Shown here: positions 25,855-35,420 of the stretch, piece after piece
Position numbering within the stretch: the first letter of the stretch is position 1
How the letters are laid out: each line of letters starts with the position of its first letter
DNA from: Clostridium sp. CAG:288
GTDB lineage: Bacteria; Bacillota_I; Bacilli_A; RFN20; CAG-288
Direction: 5' to 3'
Assembly (NCBI GenBank): GCA_000437395.1
Contig: FR898180.1
Span: 3,558-67,557, forward strand
Length of the DNA: 64,000 nucleotides
Position numbers and translations under genes: made by a program
Notes under the pieces: generated by a model
What the model was told of the DNA's origin: nothing
Seen by the model: the letters and a program-made list of their open reading frames with translations, nothing else
Databases searched by the model: none

Positions 25855-26692
25855 TTAAAAGTTCGATTTCATCCTTATACGGAGCTTTACCATCAATATA
25901 AGGAGTTTCTAATATCTTAGGAATACTTTCAAACTTATCGTTGTACAAAATCTTTTTTAAAGATTCAAAGCCAATATATCCTTTACCTATGTTTGCGTGT
26001 CTATCTTTATGAGCACCAATAGGGTTTAAAGAATCATTTAAGTGAATACATTTAACAAGATTTATATCAAACTTTGTTTGAAGCAAATTAATAAATGAAT
26101 CAAAGTCACTCATATCATAGCCTGCATCTGATAAATGACATGTATCTAAACATACACCAATGTTAGGGCTAGATATTAAGTCTAATAAAGATTTAATTTC
26201 ATCAAGTGAACGACCAATTTCAGTTCCTTTTCCTGCCATAGTTTCTAATGCGATAGTGACATTTGGATGCTTTGGTAAAATTTCATTTAAGCAATCTGTA
26301 ACATTTTTAGCTGCTGTTTCAAATGATTGACCGACAGCAGAACCAGGGTGCAATACCATAACTTTCAAATTCAAATATTCAGCTCTAGACATTTCTTCAT
26401 CGAGAAAATCTTTGGCAAATGTTCTTTTATTGTCATCTGGTGATGCTAAATTACAAATATATGGCGCATGAACTATAATATTCTCTAAAGGTATATTTGC
26501 ACTCTCTAACAATTTATATGCTTCTATGGCCTTATAATCGATATTTTTAGGCCTAATAGTAGTTTGGGGAGAGCCTAAATATATCATCATAGCATTTGCA
26601 CTATAACTTAAAGTATCTTTAACACTACCAAGCATATAATCAGGGCCAGAAAACGATACATGAGAGCCTAATATCGGTCTATTTGTTTTCAT
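25847..26692 (-). CDS. nfo: Endonuclease IV (AP endonuclease)
   Basis: Zinc-dependent AP endonuclease of base-excision repair. The TIM-barrel family motifs are visible: GSHVSFSG at the N-terminus, VLHPGSAVG near 114-122, LETMAGKGTEIG near 145-156, CLDTCHLSDAGYD near 176-188, HLNDSLNPIGAHKDRHANIG and the C-terminal LETPYIDGK. The histidines, aspartates and glutamates that bind the three zinc ions are present. Length (281 aa) is normal. Its start overlaps the helicase stop, as in the yqfR-yqfS pair of Bacillus. Confidence 0.95.
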   Translation of the reverse strand: MKTNRPILGSHVSFSGPDYMLGSVKDTLSYSANAMMIYLGSPQTTIRPKNIDYKAIEAYKLLESANIPLENIIVHAPYICNLASPDDNKRTFAKDFLDEEMSRAEYLNLKVMVLHPGSAVGQSFETAAKNVTDCLNEILPKHPNVTIALETMAGKGTEIGRSLDEIKSLLDLISSPNIGVCLDTCHLSDAGYDMSDFDSFINLLQTKFDINLVKCIHLNDSLNPIGAHKDRHANIGKGYIGFESLKKILYNDKFESIPKILETPYIDGKAPYKDEIELLTK

Positions 26693-28004
26693 TTTCTTTT
26701 TGTTTCTTTCTTACGTTAGTTTTGATTATTTGTTCTTTGTGACGTCTTTTAACATCATCGATAGCCCATTTAACTTTCTTTTTATAACAAGGTTTTACTT
26801 TTTTAGAGCGATTCTTAGCAATTGCTCTTTTTATTTCTTTTTCAAGATAAACGTTATTAATCTTTTGTTTTTTCGGAGCAACATTTAAATCTCTATCAGC
26901 TTTGAGCTCATCAGTTCTAAGAGTAGCGTACTTAAATGTAATTTTGCTCTTTTTCATTAATTCACGGGCTTTTCCTGGTTCATTTGCTGTGTAGAATATA
27001 TAGCTATGACCAGAATTACCAAATCTACCAGTACGTCCTGCACGATGATAATAATAAGCTAAGTCTTTTGGTAAATCGAGTGAAATTACATCGCTAACTT
27101 CACTGACGTCTAAACCTCTAGCGGCAATATCTGATGCTAACAATAATGTTGTTCGGTCATCTTTAAAGTCTTTAAGTGCTTTCTTTTGTTCACGTTTTGG
27201 TAAGTCACCATGAATATATGAGTGTTTTATTTTTTTACTTGACAAATATTCCTCAACATCAGCAAGGTCTTTTTTATTTGAAACAAAGGCAATAGCTTTG
27301 TAGGGTTTGACAACATCTAAGAATAAGCATAAAGCCTCAGCTTTACTCAAATGTCTTATATCGACAAATGTATGAGTAACTTCACTAGCAGTAACAGATC
27401 CTTCTGTTAAATCTATTGAAGTAGCTGTTCCCATGTAGTGTCTAACTAATGTGTTTAAGTGTTCATCAACTGAAGCTGTAAATAAAGCCTTAGTAGCTTT
27501 TAAAGGTAAGCTCATAATTTGATTTAATTGCTCTTCAAAGCCACCAAATATAAGCATATCACCTTCATCGAATATTAAATATTCTACTTCTCTAAGATTC
27601 ATTTCATGCATGCTCTTTAAGAAGAGATTTGGTGTTGCAATTATTATTGAGCTTGTCTTGTTTGATTTGACAAGATCATTTCCATCTTTGATTACGCTAT
27701 ATGTAAAATTAGGATATACTTGTCTAATATTTTTTAAAACTTCACCAGCTTGATTTGCTAAAACCTTAGTTGGAACAATAACGACAGCCTTGGTATCGTT
27801 TAATCCTTTTATTGATTGAATAATTGGAACTAAATAAGCAAGAGTTTTACCAGAGCCAGTTGGAGCTTTAAAAACACCTTCTTTATGTTTTAAAAGCAAT
27901 GGAATTGTTTTTTCTTGAATTGGTGATAATTCAACAAAGCCTATTGATGCTAATGCATCAACAAGCTCTTTATCTAATGTTGTGAATTGATTAAATTTAC
28001 TCAT
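26679..28004 (-). CDS. cshB: DEAD-box RNA helicase (CshB-like)
   Basis: ATP-dependent RNA helicase, 441 aa from ATG 28004. The Q motif is near 25-32, Walker A is APTGSGKT (47-54), TPNL and the motif II box follow, and motif VI is HRAGRTGR. Motif II reads DEGD instead of DEAD. After about residue 375 comes a lysine/arginine-rich tail, probably for RNA binding. Position between yqfQ and nfo in the reference order identifies it as CshB (YqfR). It overlaps aspS upstream and nfo downstream. Confidence 0.92.
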   Translation of the reverse strand: MSKFNQFTTLDKELVDALASIGFVELSPIQEKTIPLLLKHKEGVFKAPTGSGKTLAYLVPIIQSIKGLNDTKAVVIVPTKVLANQAGEVLKNIRQVYPNFTYSVIKDGNDLVKSNKTSSIIIATPNLFLKSMHEMNLREVEYLIFDEGDMLIFGGFEEQLNQIMSLPLKATKALFTASVDEHLNTLVRHYMGTATSIDLTEGSVTASEVTHTFVDIRHLSKAEALCLFLDVVKPYKAIAFVSNKKDLADVEEYLSSKKIKHSYIHGDLPKREQKKALKDFKDDRTTLLLASDIAARGLDVSEVSDVISLDLPKDLAYYYHRAGRTGRFGNSGHSYIFYTANEPGKARELMKKSKITFKYATLRTDELKADRDLNVAPKKQKINNVYLEKEIKRAIAKNRSKKVKPCYKKKVKWAIDDVKRRHKEQIIKTNVRKKQKENENK

Positions 28005-29727
28005 CTTTTTCTCCCTTAACAGCAATGCCAAGGAGATCTAAGTTTTCAGTTGGTACAACACTTGGAGCACCACACATTGGGCAACAAGCGTTAAGATTTT
28101 TAGGGAATGCTACGACATCTCTAACGTTTTCTGTTTGGCAAAGTAACATAGCCATACGTTCAACGCCAAGTGCAAAGCCACCATGTGGAGGTGTACCATA
28201 ATTAAAGGCATCGACAAAGAAGCCGAATTTTTCTTTGATCTCTTGATCATTTAAACCTAGTAATTCAAATACTTTCTTTTGAATTGAGCCGTCATAAATA
28301 CGAAGTGAACCAGATGAAATTTCAACGCCGTTAATTACAGTATCATAAGCGTATGATAATACTTTAGTTGGATCTTCATCTAAGTATTTTAAGTCTTCAT
28401 CTCTTGGTCTAGTAAATGGATTGGACAAACTGACTATTTGATCGTTTTCACGTCCAAACAACGGCCAATCTGTAACAAATAATGGAACGTAGACATTGAA
28501 ATCACAGAGTCCAAGTTTACGTGTGTATTTTAATCTTACAGCGCCTAAAGCTGTTGAAACTGTTTCATTGTCTTCATTAGCACCGACAATAATCAAATCA
28601 CCATCTTTAGCATTTAATCTTTCTTTTAAAGAATTTAATGTTTCTTCGCTGAAGAACTTAGTTGCAGAACCATTTAATTTTCCATCACTAACTTTGAAGT
28701 GGAATACTGAGTGTAATTTAAATTTCTTAACTAATTCATTATCTCCATCAAGTGTTTTTCTTGTAGCATCTTTTGCTTCATTAGAAACACAGATTGCTTT
28801 GACAACTTTACCATTAAAGCCTTCAAAACCTGCATCAGCTAATAAATCAGAAACGTTATTTAATAACATATCAAATCTCATATCTGGTTTGTCAGAGCCA
28901 TATAAATCAATTGCATCTTTATATGAAATTCTCTTGAAATCTGGCAAGTTAATATCTCCTGCTTGCTTAAATATGTGTTTTACTAATCCTTCGATGATGT
29001 TTAATATATCTTCTCTTTCGCCGAAGCTCATTTCAACGTCGATTTGTGTAAATTCAGGTTGTCTATCAGCACGCAAATCTTCATCTCTATAGCATCTAGC
29101 TACTTGATAATATCTATCCATACCACCAATCATTAATAATTGCTTATAAATTTGTGGTGATTGTGGCAAGGCATAAAATGAGCCTTTCTTAGTTCTACTA
29201 GGGACTAAGTAGTCTCTTGCACCTTCTGGTGTAGATTTAACTAAAGTTGGAGTTTCAATCTCTAAAAAATTGATATTTTCCAAATAATCTCTAGCTGCTT
29301 TTAATAACTTATGTCTAACAATTAAATTGTGTTGTAAAACAGGTCTTCTTAAATCCAAATATCTATTAACAAGACGTGTATCTTCTAAGGCATCTGTCTT
29401 ATCAGCAATAATAAATGGTGGTAATTCACTCTTAGCAAAAATCGAGTAGCTTTCAACTAAAACTTCAATTTCACCTGTTGAAAGTTCCCTATTTGCTTCT
29501 GTTCTTCTAGCAACTTTGCCAGTAACTCTAATGCAATATTCACTCTTTAATTGATTTGCTTCGTAAAGCTCTGGATTAATATTTAATTGAGTAATGCCGT
29601 ATCTATCTCTTAAATCGACAAAAACTAAGGCACCAAGATTTCTAACTTTAGAAACCCAACCTGTTAAAGTAACAGTTTCTCCAATATTTTTTGCGGTTAA
29701 TTCTCCGCATGTTTTTGTTCTTAACAT
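27997..29727 (-). CDS. aspS: Aspartyl-tRNA synthetase
   Basis: Class II synthetase, bacterial type, 576 aa. The order is an N-terminal OB-fold anticodon domain (TGWVSKVRNLGALVFVDLRDRYG), motif 1 (ENINFLEIETPTLVKSTPEGARDYLVP), motif 2 (YQVARCYRDEDLRADRQPEFTQIDVEMSF), the GAD insertion domain and motif 3 (GFALGVERMAMLL). It follows hisS by 13 bases, the usual hisS-aspS pair. Whether it also charges tRNA-Asn depends on the presence of asnS elsewhere. Confidence 0.96.
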   Translation of the reverse strand: MLRTKTCGELTAKNIGETVTLTGWVSKVRNLGALVFVDLRDRYGITQLNINPELYEANQLKSEYCIRVTGKVARRTEANRELSTGEIEVLVESYSIFAKSELPPFIIADKTDALEDTRLVNRYLDLRRPVLQHNLIVRHKLLKAARDYLENINFLEIETPTLVKSTPEGARDYLVPSRTKKGSFYALPQSPQIYKQLLMIGGMDRYYQVARCYRDEDLRADRQPEFTQIDVEMSFGEREDILNIIEGLVKHIFKQAGDINLPDFKRISYKDAIDLYGSDKPDMRFDMLLNNVSDLLADAGFEGFNGKVVKAICVSNEAKDATRKTLDGDNELVKKFKLHSVFHFKVSDGKLNGSATKFFSEETLNSLKERLNAKDGDLIIVGANEDNETVSTALGAVRLKYTRKLGLCDFNVYVPLFVTDWPLFGRENDQIVSLSNPFTRPRDEDLKYLDEDPTKVLSYAYDTVINGVEISSGSLRIYDGSIQKKVFELLGLNDQEIKEKFGFFVDAFNYGTPPHGGFALGVERMAMLLCQTENVRDVVAFPKNLNACCPMCGAPSVVPTENLDLLGIAVKGEKDE

Positions 29728-29740
29728 TCAAATTTCTCCT

Positions 29741-30979
29741 TTATTCAATGTCCATAAGGTCAGAAATTGATTCGTAGTCAATTTGAGTACGTGTTGACAT
29801 ATTTTTAACGTGATAACCTCTGTTATCTGCAATAATTACCATCTTGCTATTCATTCTATCAGCCATTTTAATTGCACCAGTTAAAGCTTTATCCATAGAT
29901 GCGAATGAAACAGAATGATTGTTTTGTTGTAACTTATTAGCTAATACAATCATGTCGTTAGCTTTTGATTTATCCAAGACAATCATGAAATAATCTAAAG
30001 AATTTTTAAGTTCTTCAACGTTCTTTCTAGCTAAGACTAATCTTTCAACGCCAAACGAATAACCAACGCCTTCAAAATCAGGGCCTCCTAAGTCATTCAT
30101 TAAGTGACCATATTTGCCACCACCGCCTAAGGCTCCAAGTTCGAGGTTATCTTTATCGTATATTTCAAAAACTAAGCCTGTGTAATAGTCTAATCCACGA
30201 ACGAGCTTATCATCACAAACATAAGGGATGTTTAATGAATCTAAGGCTTTTAATATCTCAGAATATTCACTTTTATCCTCATCAGATAAAAAATCAGTTA
30301 CAAATGGAGCAGCTTCAATAATAGGTCTATCTTCTGTAACCTTACAATCAAGAATTCTTAATGGGTTTTGCTCTAATCTTCTTTGACAATCAGGACACAT
30401 TTGTCCAATTTTTGGTTCAAAATATAATCTAAGAGCTTTCTTATATTCTTCACGTGAGCTAAATGATCCTAAGAAATTTACTTTTAAAATCGGATCAATT
30501 CCTAAAGCTTTTTTTACTTGGTTATAAAATAAAGATAAACAGGAAATAGTTGTGATTAAGTCTACTTTTTTATCGACAAACTCAACACCCCATTGATGGA
30601 ATTCTCTAAATCTACCAACTTGAGGTCTTTCATATCTAAATATTGGACCACAATAATAAAATTTAATTGGTAAATCAGGTGAAGCATATAATTTATTTTC
30701 GATAATTGCTCTATTAATACCAGCTGTAAACTCTGGTCTTAAAGTATAGTCGTGACCACCTTTAGGTGTTAAATCAAAAGTTTCTTTATTTACAATATCT
30801 GTCGATTCACCAACGCCTCTTTTAAAGAGCTTACTTTCTTCAAAGACAGGAACTTCAATTGGTTCGACACCATATTTTTGAGCTTCTAAATTTAACACGT
30901 TAACTAGATTATCAAAAGCCAATTTATTTGCGCCAAAATAATCTAGTGTGCCACGTGGTTTATTTATTGATTGAGCCAT
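29741..30979 (-). CDS. hisS: Histidyl-tRNA synthetase
   Basis: Class II synthetase, 412 aa. The start MAQSINKPRGTLDYFG is typical. Motif 2 (FYYCGPIFRYERPQVGRFREFHQWGVE) and the histidine-binding RGLDYYTGLVFE with ALGGGGKYGHL are intact, followed by a short anticodon-binding domain. A CPDC motif near 195-200 sits in the insertion domain. It lies between rel and aspS and appears part of one leftward operon. Confidence 0.96.
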   Translation of the reverse strand: MAQSINKPRGTLDYFGANKLAFDNLVNVLNLEAQKYGVEPIEVPVFEESKLFKRGVGESTDIVNKETFDLTPKGGHDYTLRPEFTAGINRAIIENKLYASPDLPIKFYYCGPIFRYERPQVGRFREFHQWGVEFVDKKVDLITTISCLSLFYNQVKKALGIDPILKVNFLGSFSSREEYKKALRLYFEPKIGQMCPDCQRRLEQNPLRILDCKVTEDRPIIEAAPFVTDFLSDEDKSEYSEILKALDSLNIPYVCDDKLVRGLDYYTGLVFEIYDKDNLELGALGGGGKYGHLMNDLGGPDFEGVGYSFGVERLVLARKNVEELKNSLDYFMIVLDKSKANDMIVLANKLQQNNHSVSFASMDKALTGAIKMADRMNSKMVIIADNRGYHVKNMSTRTQIDYESISDLMDIE

Positions 30980-30991
30980 AACTTTTCCTTT

Positions 30992-33187
30992 CTAGTGTAT
31001 CACACGTCTTACATCAAAGACGCTTGGTACCTTTTTTATTTCAGTAATTAAAGCGTTAAGTCTAGTAATATCGCTTGCCATAACTGTTACAGTAATGGTT
31101 GCAGTCGATGTTTCTTGATGTGACTTAGCATTTACTTTATATACTTGTGTTTTTTGTTGTGAGAACATATTAAATATGTCCATTAATAAATTAGGTCTAT
31201 CATAACAATCGATTGCTAAATCGACTGGATGATCGGATAGAGTCATATTAGGATTCCAAATTACATCAACTAATCTATTAGGTTCGTTAATAATATTTGG
31301 GCAATTGCAACGATGTACCTTAATTCCGTTTCCCTTTGTGATATATCCGACGATTTTATCACCTGGAATTGGAGTACAGCAGTTTGCTAATGTAATCATA
31401 GCAGTGTCACCATCAGCTAACAAAACTGAATCGTGTGGTGATTGTTTAACAACGCGTTTATTTACTTGTTTTTGAATTGCCTGTTCTAAATCTAATTGAT
31501 TCTTATCTAATTCGAGGAATTCAATAACTGCTGCAGGAACAATTGTACGATTATAAATACCTAAATAAAATGAATCAAAATCTTCAACGTTAAACTTATC
31601 TAAAACTTTTCTATCGATAACTTTATCGACGTTTGCCTTTATTTTCTTTTCTTTAAAGGCATCGATTAAAGTTTGTCTGCCTTTTTCAATTTGCTCTTCT
31701 TTAACAAAGTCAGCATTTTGCTTCATTATGAATTTTCTAATTCTAGACTTTGCAAAGCTTGTTTGAACAAAATTAAGCCATTCTTGATTAGGTGTTGCAG
31801 TTTTACTAGTTTTAATTTCAACAACATCACCTGTTTTAAGTTTTGTTGAAAGAGGTACTAATTGATTGTTTACTTTAGCTCCTGAAACAGAGTCACCTAT
31901 ATTAGTATGAATTCTATAGGCAAAATCTATCGGAGTAGATCCTGCTGGTAAACTAATAACTTTTCCTTTTGGAGTAAAGACATATACATTTGCATCAAAT
32001 ATATCATGCTGAATAAAATCGACATATTCACGAGCAGTTGAGTCAGTACTTTCGTTTGAAATACTTACAAAGTCTCTAAGCCAATGTAATTGTTCTTCAA
32101 TTTCAGCTTGTTCTTGCTTAGCATCATAATGAAGACCTTCTTTATATCTCCAGTGCGCTGCGATACCACTTTCAGCAACTTCATCCATTTCGTGTGTTCT
32201 AATTTGTATTTCAAAAATGTGTCCATCACCTGTAACAATTGTCGTATGTAACGATTGATACATATTTGGTTTTGGCATTGCAATATAGTCTTTAAATCTT
32301 CCTGGAACAGGTTTAAACATTGCATGAATATATCCTAAAATTTCGTAACAATTAACTTCTGTTTCAGTAATTATTCTCAATGCCAATATATCATATATTT
32401 CATCGAATGGTTTTCCTTTGTTGAACATCTTTTTATAGATAGAATAAATAGATTTAACTCTAGATGATATTTCAAACTTGATATTAGTTGGGTTAAGAGT
32501 TTCAACTAATTTTTGTTGTAAAGCTATAATTGCTTTTTCTCTGTTGTCTGCTTGTGTATCAAGAAGTTTTTCGATTTGTGCAAATTTTTCAGGTTCAAGA
32601 TAATATAAAGATAAATCTTCGAGTTCAGTTTTTATCTTAGAAATACCGAGCCTATGAGCAATTGGAGCATAAACTTCCATTGTTTCTTTAGCTATTTTTC
32701 TTTGTTTCTCTGGTGGTTGGAACTGAAGTGTTCGCATATTATGTAATCTATCAGCTAATTTGATGATAATTACTCTAATATCTTTAGCCATAGCAATAAA
32801 TATTTTCCTATGGTCTTCAGCTTCGAAATCAACATTATGAAAATCAGATAATCTGGTTAATTTTGTCAACGATTCAACAAGAGTACATACTTCTTGTCCA
32901 AACTCATTCGTTATTTCTTCTGGAATAGTATTAGTATCTTCTATTGTATCGTGCAATAGACCCGCGATTAATGTTGATGGTCCTGTTTGTAAAGTCGTTA
33001 AGATCATAGCAACGCCAGTTAAGTGAGTTATATATGGATCTCCCGATTTTCTTTTTTGACCTGCATGTTTTTTTTCTGCAAATTTATATGCTTTTTCAAT
33101 TCGATCGATGTCGTCTTTATTGGATATATATGTAAGAAAACTCTGCTTTACTTCTTCAAAAGAATAAATACGGTTTTCAATTTTCAT
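30992..33187 (-). CDS. rel: Bifunctional (p)ppGpp synthetase/hydrolase
   Basis: Stringent-response enzyme, 731 aa. Domains in order: HD hydrolase (HAGQKRKSGDPYITH, LLHDTIEDT, KLADRLHNMRTL), synthetase (about 230-345), TGS (VYVFTPKGKVISLPAGSTPIDFAYRIHT), zinc-finger-like CCTPIPGD ... HRCNCPN, and a C-terminal ACT domain. The synthetase loop reads RFKDYIA, the RxKD form seen in bifunctional Rel/SpoT rather than synthetase-only RelA. It follows apt by two bases, the usual apt-rel arrangement. Confidence 0.96.
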   Translation of the reverse strand: MKIENRIYSFEEVKQSFLTYISNKDDIDRIEKAYKFAEKKHAGQKRKSGDPYITHLTGVAMILTTLQTGPSTLIAGLLHDTIEDTNTIPEEITNEFGQEVCTLVESLTKLTRLSDFHNVDFEAEDHRKIFIAMAKDIRVIIIKLADRLHNMRTLQFQPPEKQRKIAKETMEVYAPIAHRLGISKIKTELEDLSLYYLEPEKFAQIEKLLDTQADNREKAIIALQQKLVETLNPTNIKFEISSRVKSIYSIYKKMFNKGKPFDEIYDILALRIITETEVNCYEILGYIHAMFKPVPGRFKDYIAMPKPNMYQSLHTTIVTGDGHIFEIQIRTHEMDEVAESGIAAHWRYKEGLHYDAKQEQAEIEEQLHWLRDFVSISNESTDSTAREYVDFIQHDIFDANVYVFTPKGKVISLPAGSTPIDFAYRIHTNIGDSVSGAKVNNQLVPLSTKLKTGDVVEIKTSKTATPNQEWLNFVQTSFAKSRIRKFIMKQNADFVKEEQIEKGRQTLIDAFKEKKIKANVDKVIDRKVLDKFNVEDFDSFYLGIYNRTIVPAAVIEFLELDKNQLDLEQAIQKQVNKRVVKQSPHDSVLLADGDTAMITLANCCTPIPGDKIVGYITKGNGIKVHRCNCPNIINEPNRLVDVIWNPNMTLSDHPVDLAIDCYDRPNLLMDIFNMFSQQKTQVYKVNAKSHQETSTATITVTVMASDITRLNALITEIKKVPSVFDVRRVIH

Positions 33188-33189
33188 AA

Positions 33190-33708
33190 TTATAAAAGAA
33201 GTGGGGCCTCGAAAGGTACTTCTTCCTCCGCTAATACTTTTTTGCCATCTAAGCCTTCTAATTCGATAAATGTGACAGCTCCGACAACTTTTGCACCAGT
33301 ACTCTTACATAATTTAGCTAAAGCACATATTGTGCCACCAGTTGCTAATAAGTCATCAACAATTACAACTCTATCAGTTGGTTTAAGCAAATTTTCAGGA
33401 ATAGTTATCGTATCGCTACCATATTCAAGTCCATAAGTAATTTTGAGTGGTTCACCAGGCAATTTACCTTCTTTACGTGCCATAACAAATCCAACTCCTA
33501 AAGAATAAGCAATTGCTGTTCCAAAAACAAAGCCTCTAGCTTCAGGTCCAACTATAACTGTTGGATTAAATTTTTTAACGAGTTTAGCCATGTCATCAAC
33601 ACTAGACTTAAAGGCTTCTGAATCCTTTAAAAGTGGTGAAATATCTTTAAATGATATTCCTTCTTTTGGAAAATCAGGTACAACTCTAATAAATGGGATA
33701 TAATTCAT
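33190..33708 (-). CDS. apt: Adenine phosphoribosyltransferase
   Basis: Salvages adenine to AMP with PRPP. The 172-aa sequence has the family features: FPKEGISFKDISPLL, GPEARGFVFG, ARKEGKLPG, and the PRPP loop VVIVDDLLATGGT. A GGAGG ribosome-binding site precedes the ATG. It supplies the route for adenine made by the nucleosidase at 7.3 kb. An inverted repeat over the -10 box upstream suggests regulation of the apt-rel-hisS-aspS group. Confidence 0.96.
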   Translation of the reverse strand: MNYIPFIRVVPDFPKEGISFKDISPLLKDSEAFKSSVDDMAKLVKKFNPTVIVGPEARGFVFGTAIAYSLGVGFVMARKEGKLPGEPLKITYGLEYGSDTITIPENLLKPTDRVVIVDDLLATGGTICALAKLCKSTGAKVVGAVTFIELEGLDGKKVLAEEEVPFEAPLLL

Positions 33709-33727
33709 AATTAATGGCCTCCAAAAC

Positions 33728-33748
33728 GTCTATGATTATATCATAGAC
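33728..33748. repeat. 9-3-9 inverted repeat over the apt -10 box
   Basis: GTCTATGAT and ATCATAGAC are perfect reverse complements around TAT. On the minus strand an extended -10 (TGATATAAT) lies inside the repeat, 20 or more bases upstream of apt. A bound regulator would block the promoter. Confidence 0.6.
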
Positions 33749-33835
33749 AAGTCTTTATTTGTACTCTTAAGGCTATCTTTAAAATCTTTTTGTTAAATAT
33801 TATCAAAAATTTTATTCTAATTTCTTATTTAACAT

Positions 33836-33886
33836 AAAAAATCCTGCTAATAACATAGCATAGAGCTATAAAAAGCAGGATATTTT
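33836..33886. terminator. Terminator downstream of the 302-aa unknown gene
   Basis: ATCCTGCT (33841-33848) and AGCAGGAT (33874-33881) pair, with a smaller TAGC/GCTA hairpin between them. A-runs and T-runs on both sides make it usable from either strand. Confidence 0.75.
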
Positions 33887-33887
33887 T

Positions 33888-34796
33888 TTAAAAATCGAAT
33901 TTAACACCAGATTCAGAACTGATGAAATCAGCAATTAAATCACGAAGTTTAGTATTGTTTTCTCTATAGTAATTAGCAAATGTTGATTTGTATTCAGTTT
34001 CAATTTTTGTCATTTCAGAATCATTTTCGAATCCTTCAGCAAATTTGTTATTTAATTTTCTAAACTTGCTAACTAAAGCAGAAAATTCAACATCATCATC
34101 TTCATGTAAATTATCTAAAATGAACATTATCGCATAACTAATTTGTTCAATGCTTTCGTTTAGTTCTTTAAGAGAATCGACTTTAGATGGATCAAAATTT
34201 TCATCTTTTAACAAATCTTCACCAGTTTCATTTAAATGTTGCATGGAATATTTAAGGATAGCTGCAGAATATTTGTTAAAGCTTCTACAAAATATAACAC
34301 TTAAAATTCTAAGCATAAATGCTGTTGAGACTTTGTTTTCTAATTTAACCATTTCTACAAAGTTAGGATCGATAGAATCTGGTTCTTTTTGTAAAAATAA
34401 ATTCAAGTCATTAACAAGAATATCTCTTAATGTTTGTCTTGTACCTAATAAAAGACCAAGCTGATTTAAACCTTCTTTGACATTAATAGTAAGATTATTT
34501 TTCTTAATGGAAATGAACTTAGATTTTGGACTAAACATTTGATCAGCAAATTCTTGAACTTGCTTTAATAATTTGTCGCCTGGTTCGCCTTCTTTTAAAC
34601 CCATTCCTTCACAACGTGTGTAAAAAGATGAATCTTCATTTGTAAAAAATGCGAGCGTATCTCTACGATGTTTTGTTAAATCGATAAATTGATCTTTAAA
34701 CATATCATTCATGATAAACGCTTCAAATGGGTCTTTTGCCAAATTGGCCAAGTGAAAAAATCCAACCAAATATAATTCTTGTTTTGTAACTTTCAT
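33888..34796 (-). CDS. Unknown predicted cytoplasmic protein, 302 aa
   Basis: No family recognised. The sequence is largely helical and charged, without membrane segments or a signal peptide. Leucine and lysine spacing suggests helical bundles. ATG 34796 is preceded by AGAAGG at eight bases, a better start than the upstream GTG. It is a single gene with its own terminator between apt and the divergent yqfQ. In Bacillus nothing occupies this place. Confidence 0.65.
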   Translation of the reverse strand: MKVTKQELYLVGFFHLANLAKDPFEAFIMNDMFKDQFIDLTKHRRDTLAFFTNEDSSFYTRCEGMGLKEGEPGDKLLKQVQEFADQMFSPKSKFISIKKNNLTINVKEGLNQLGLLLGTRQTLRDILVNDLNLFLQKEPDSIDPNFVEMVKLENKVSTAFMLRILSVIFCRSFNKYSAAILKYSMQHLNETGEDLLKDENFDPSKVDSLKELNESIEQISYAIMFILDNLHEDDDVEFSALVSKFRKLNNKFAEGFENDSEMTKIETEYKSTFANYYRENNTKLRDLIADFISSESGVKFDF

Positions 34797-34920
34797 GTTA
34801 AGCACCTTCTTTTTTTCTTACTTAAATTTATCACATCTTTAACAATTAATCTATGATTGTTTATATTTTTTTGTAACTTAGGCAAAAATAATGACATATA
34901 ATGGCTTGGTGATATGAAAA

Positions 34921-35376
34921 ATGAGAAGATTTAATCCTTATCAGCAAAACTATAACGCTCCAATGTTTAATCAAAATTATCAAAGAATGAACTATAATTA
35001 CCCTCAATACTCTAGATCACCTTTCGACATTCCAAAACTTAGAAGTCCAATAGGTAGTTCAAAAAGATTAAGCTTATTTAGTGGAGCTAAGAAGCTTAAT
35101 TTAACTGGTTTAATTGATACATCTAGCAAAGCTATAAATACATTTAACCAGATGATTCCTATTTATCAAGAGATAAAACCAGTTTTTACTAATACAAAAT
35201 CAGCATTATCAACTTTAAAAAGAGCCTTTATAAAGCCTAAAAAGGATAATAAAAAACAAACAAAACCTATAGAACCAGAAGTTTTAGATAAAGCAGTAGT
35301 AAATTTAAAATCAAACAAACAAAAATATAAAGAAGAAATCAAACCTGATAACGAGCCACATAAACCATATTTCTAG
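34921..35376 (+). CDS. yqfQ: YqfQ/VrrA-like protein
   Basis: 151 aa. The N-terminus is rich in N, Y, Q and P (PYQQNYNAPMFNQNYQRMNYNYPQY), the middle has KKLNLTGLIDTSSKAINTFNQMIPIYQEIKPVF, and a lysine-rich tail ends it. This low-complexity head plus short helical core, placed next to ispH, matches YqfQ (VrrA) of Bacillus, a family of unknown role. Sequence similarity alone is weak; the call leans on position. A TATAAT lies at 34897-34902. Confidence 0.6.
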   Translation: MRRFNPYQQNYNAPMFNQNYQRMNYNYPQYSRSPFDIPKLRSPIGSSKRLSLFSGAKKLNLTGLIDTSSKAINTFNQMIPIYQEIKPVFTNTKSALSTLKRAFIKPKKDNKKQTKPIEPEVLDKAVVNLKSNKQKYKEEIKPDNEPHKPYF

Positions 35377-35420
35377 TTTGAGTTGTTGATTTTTTTTAAA
35401 CTGTAATGTAAATTTAAAGT

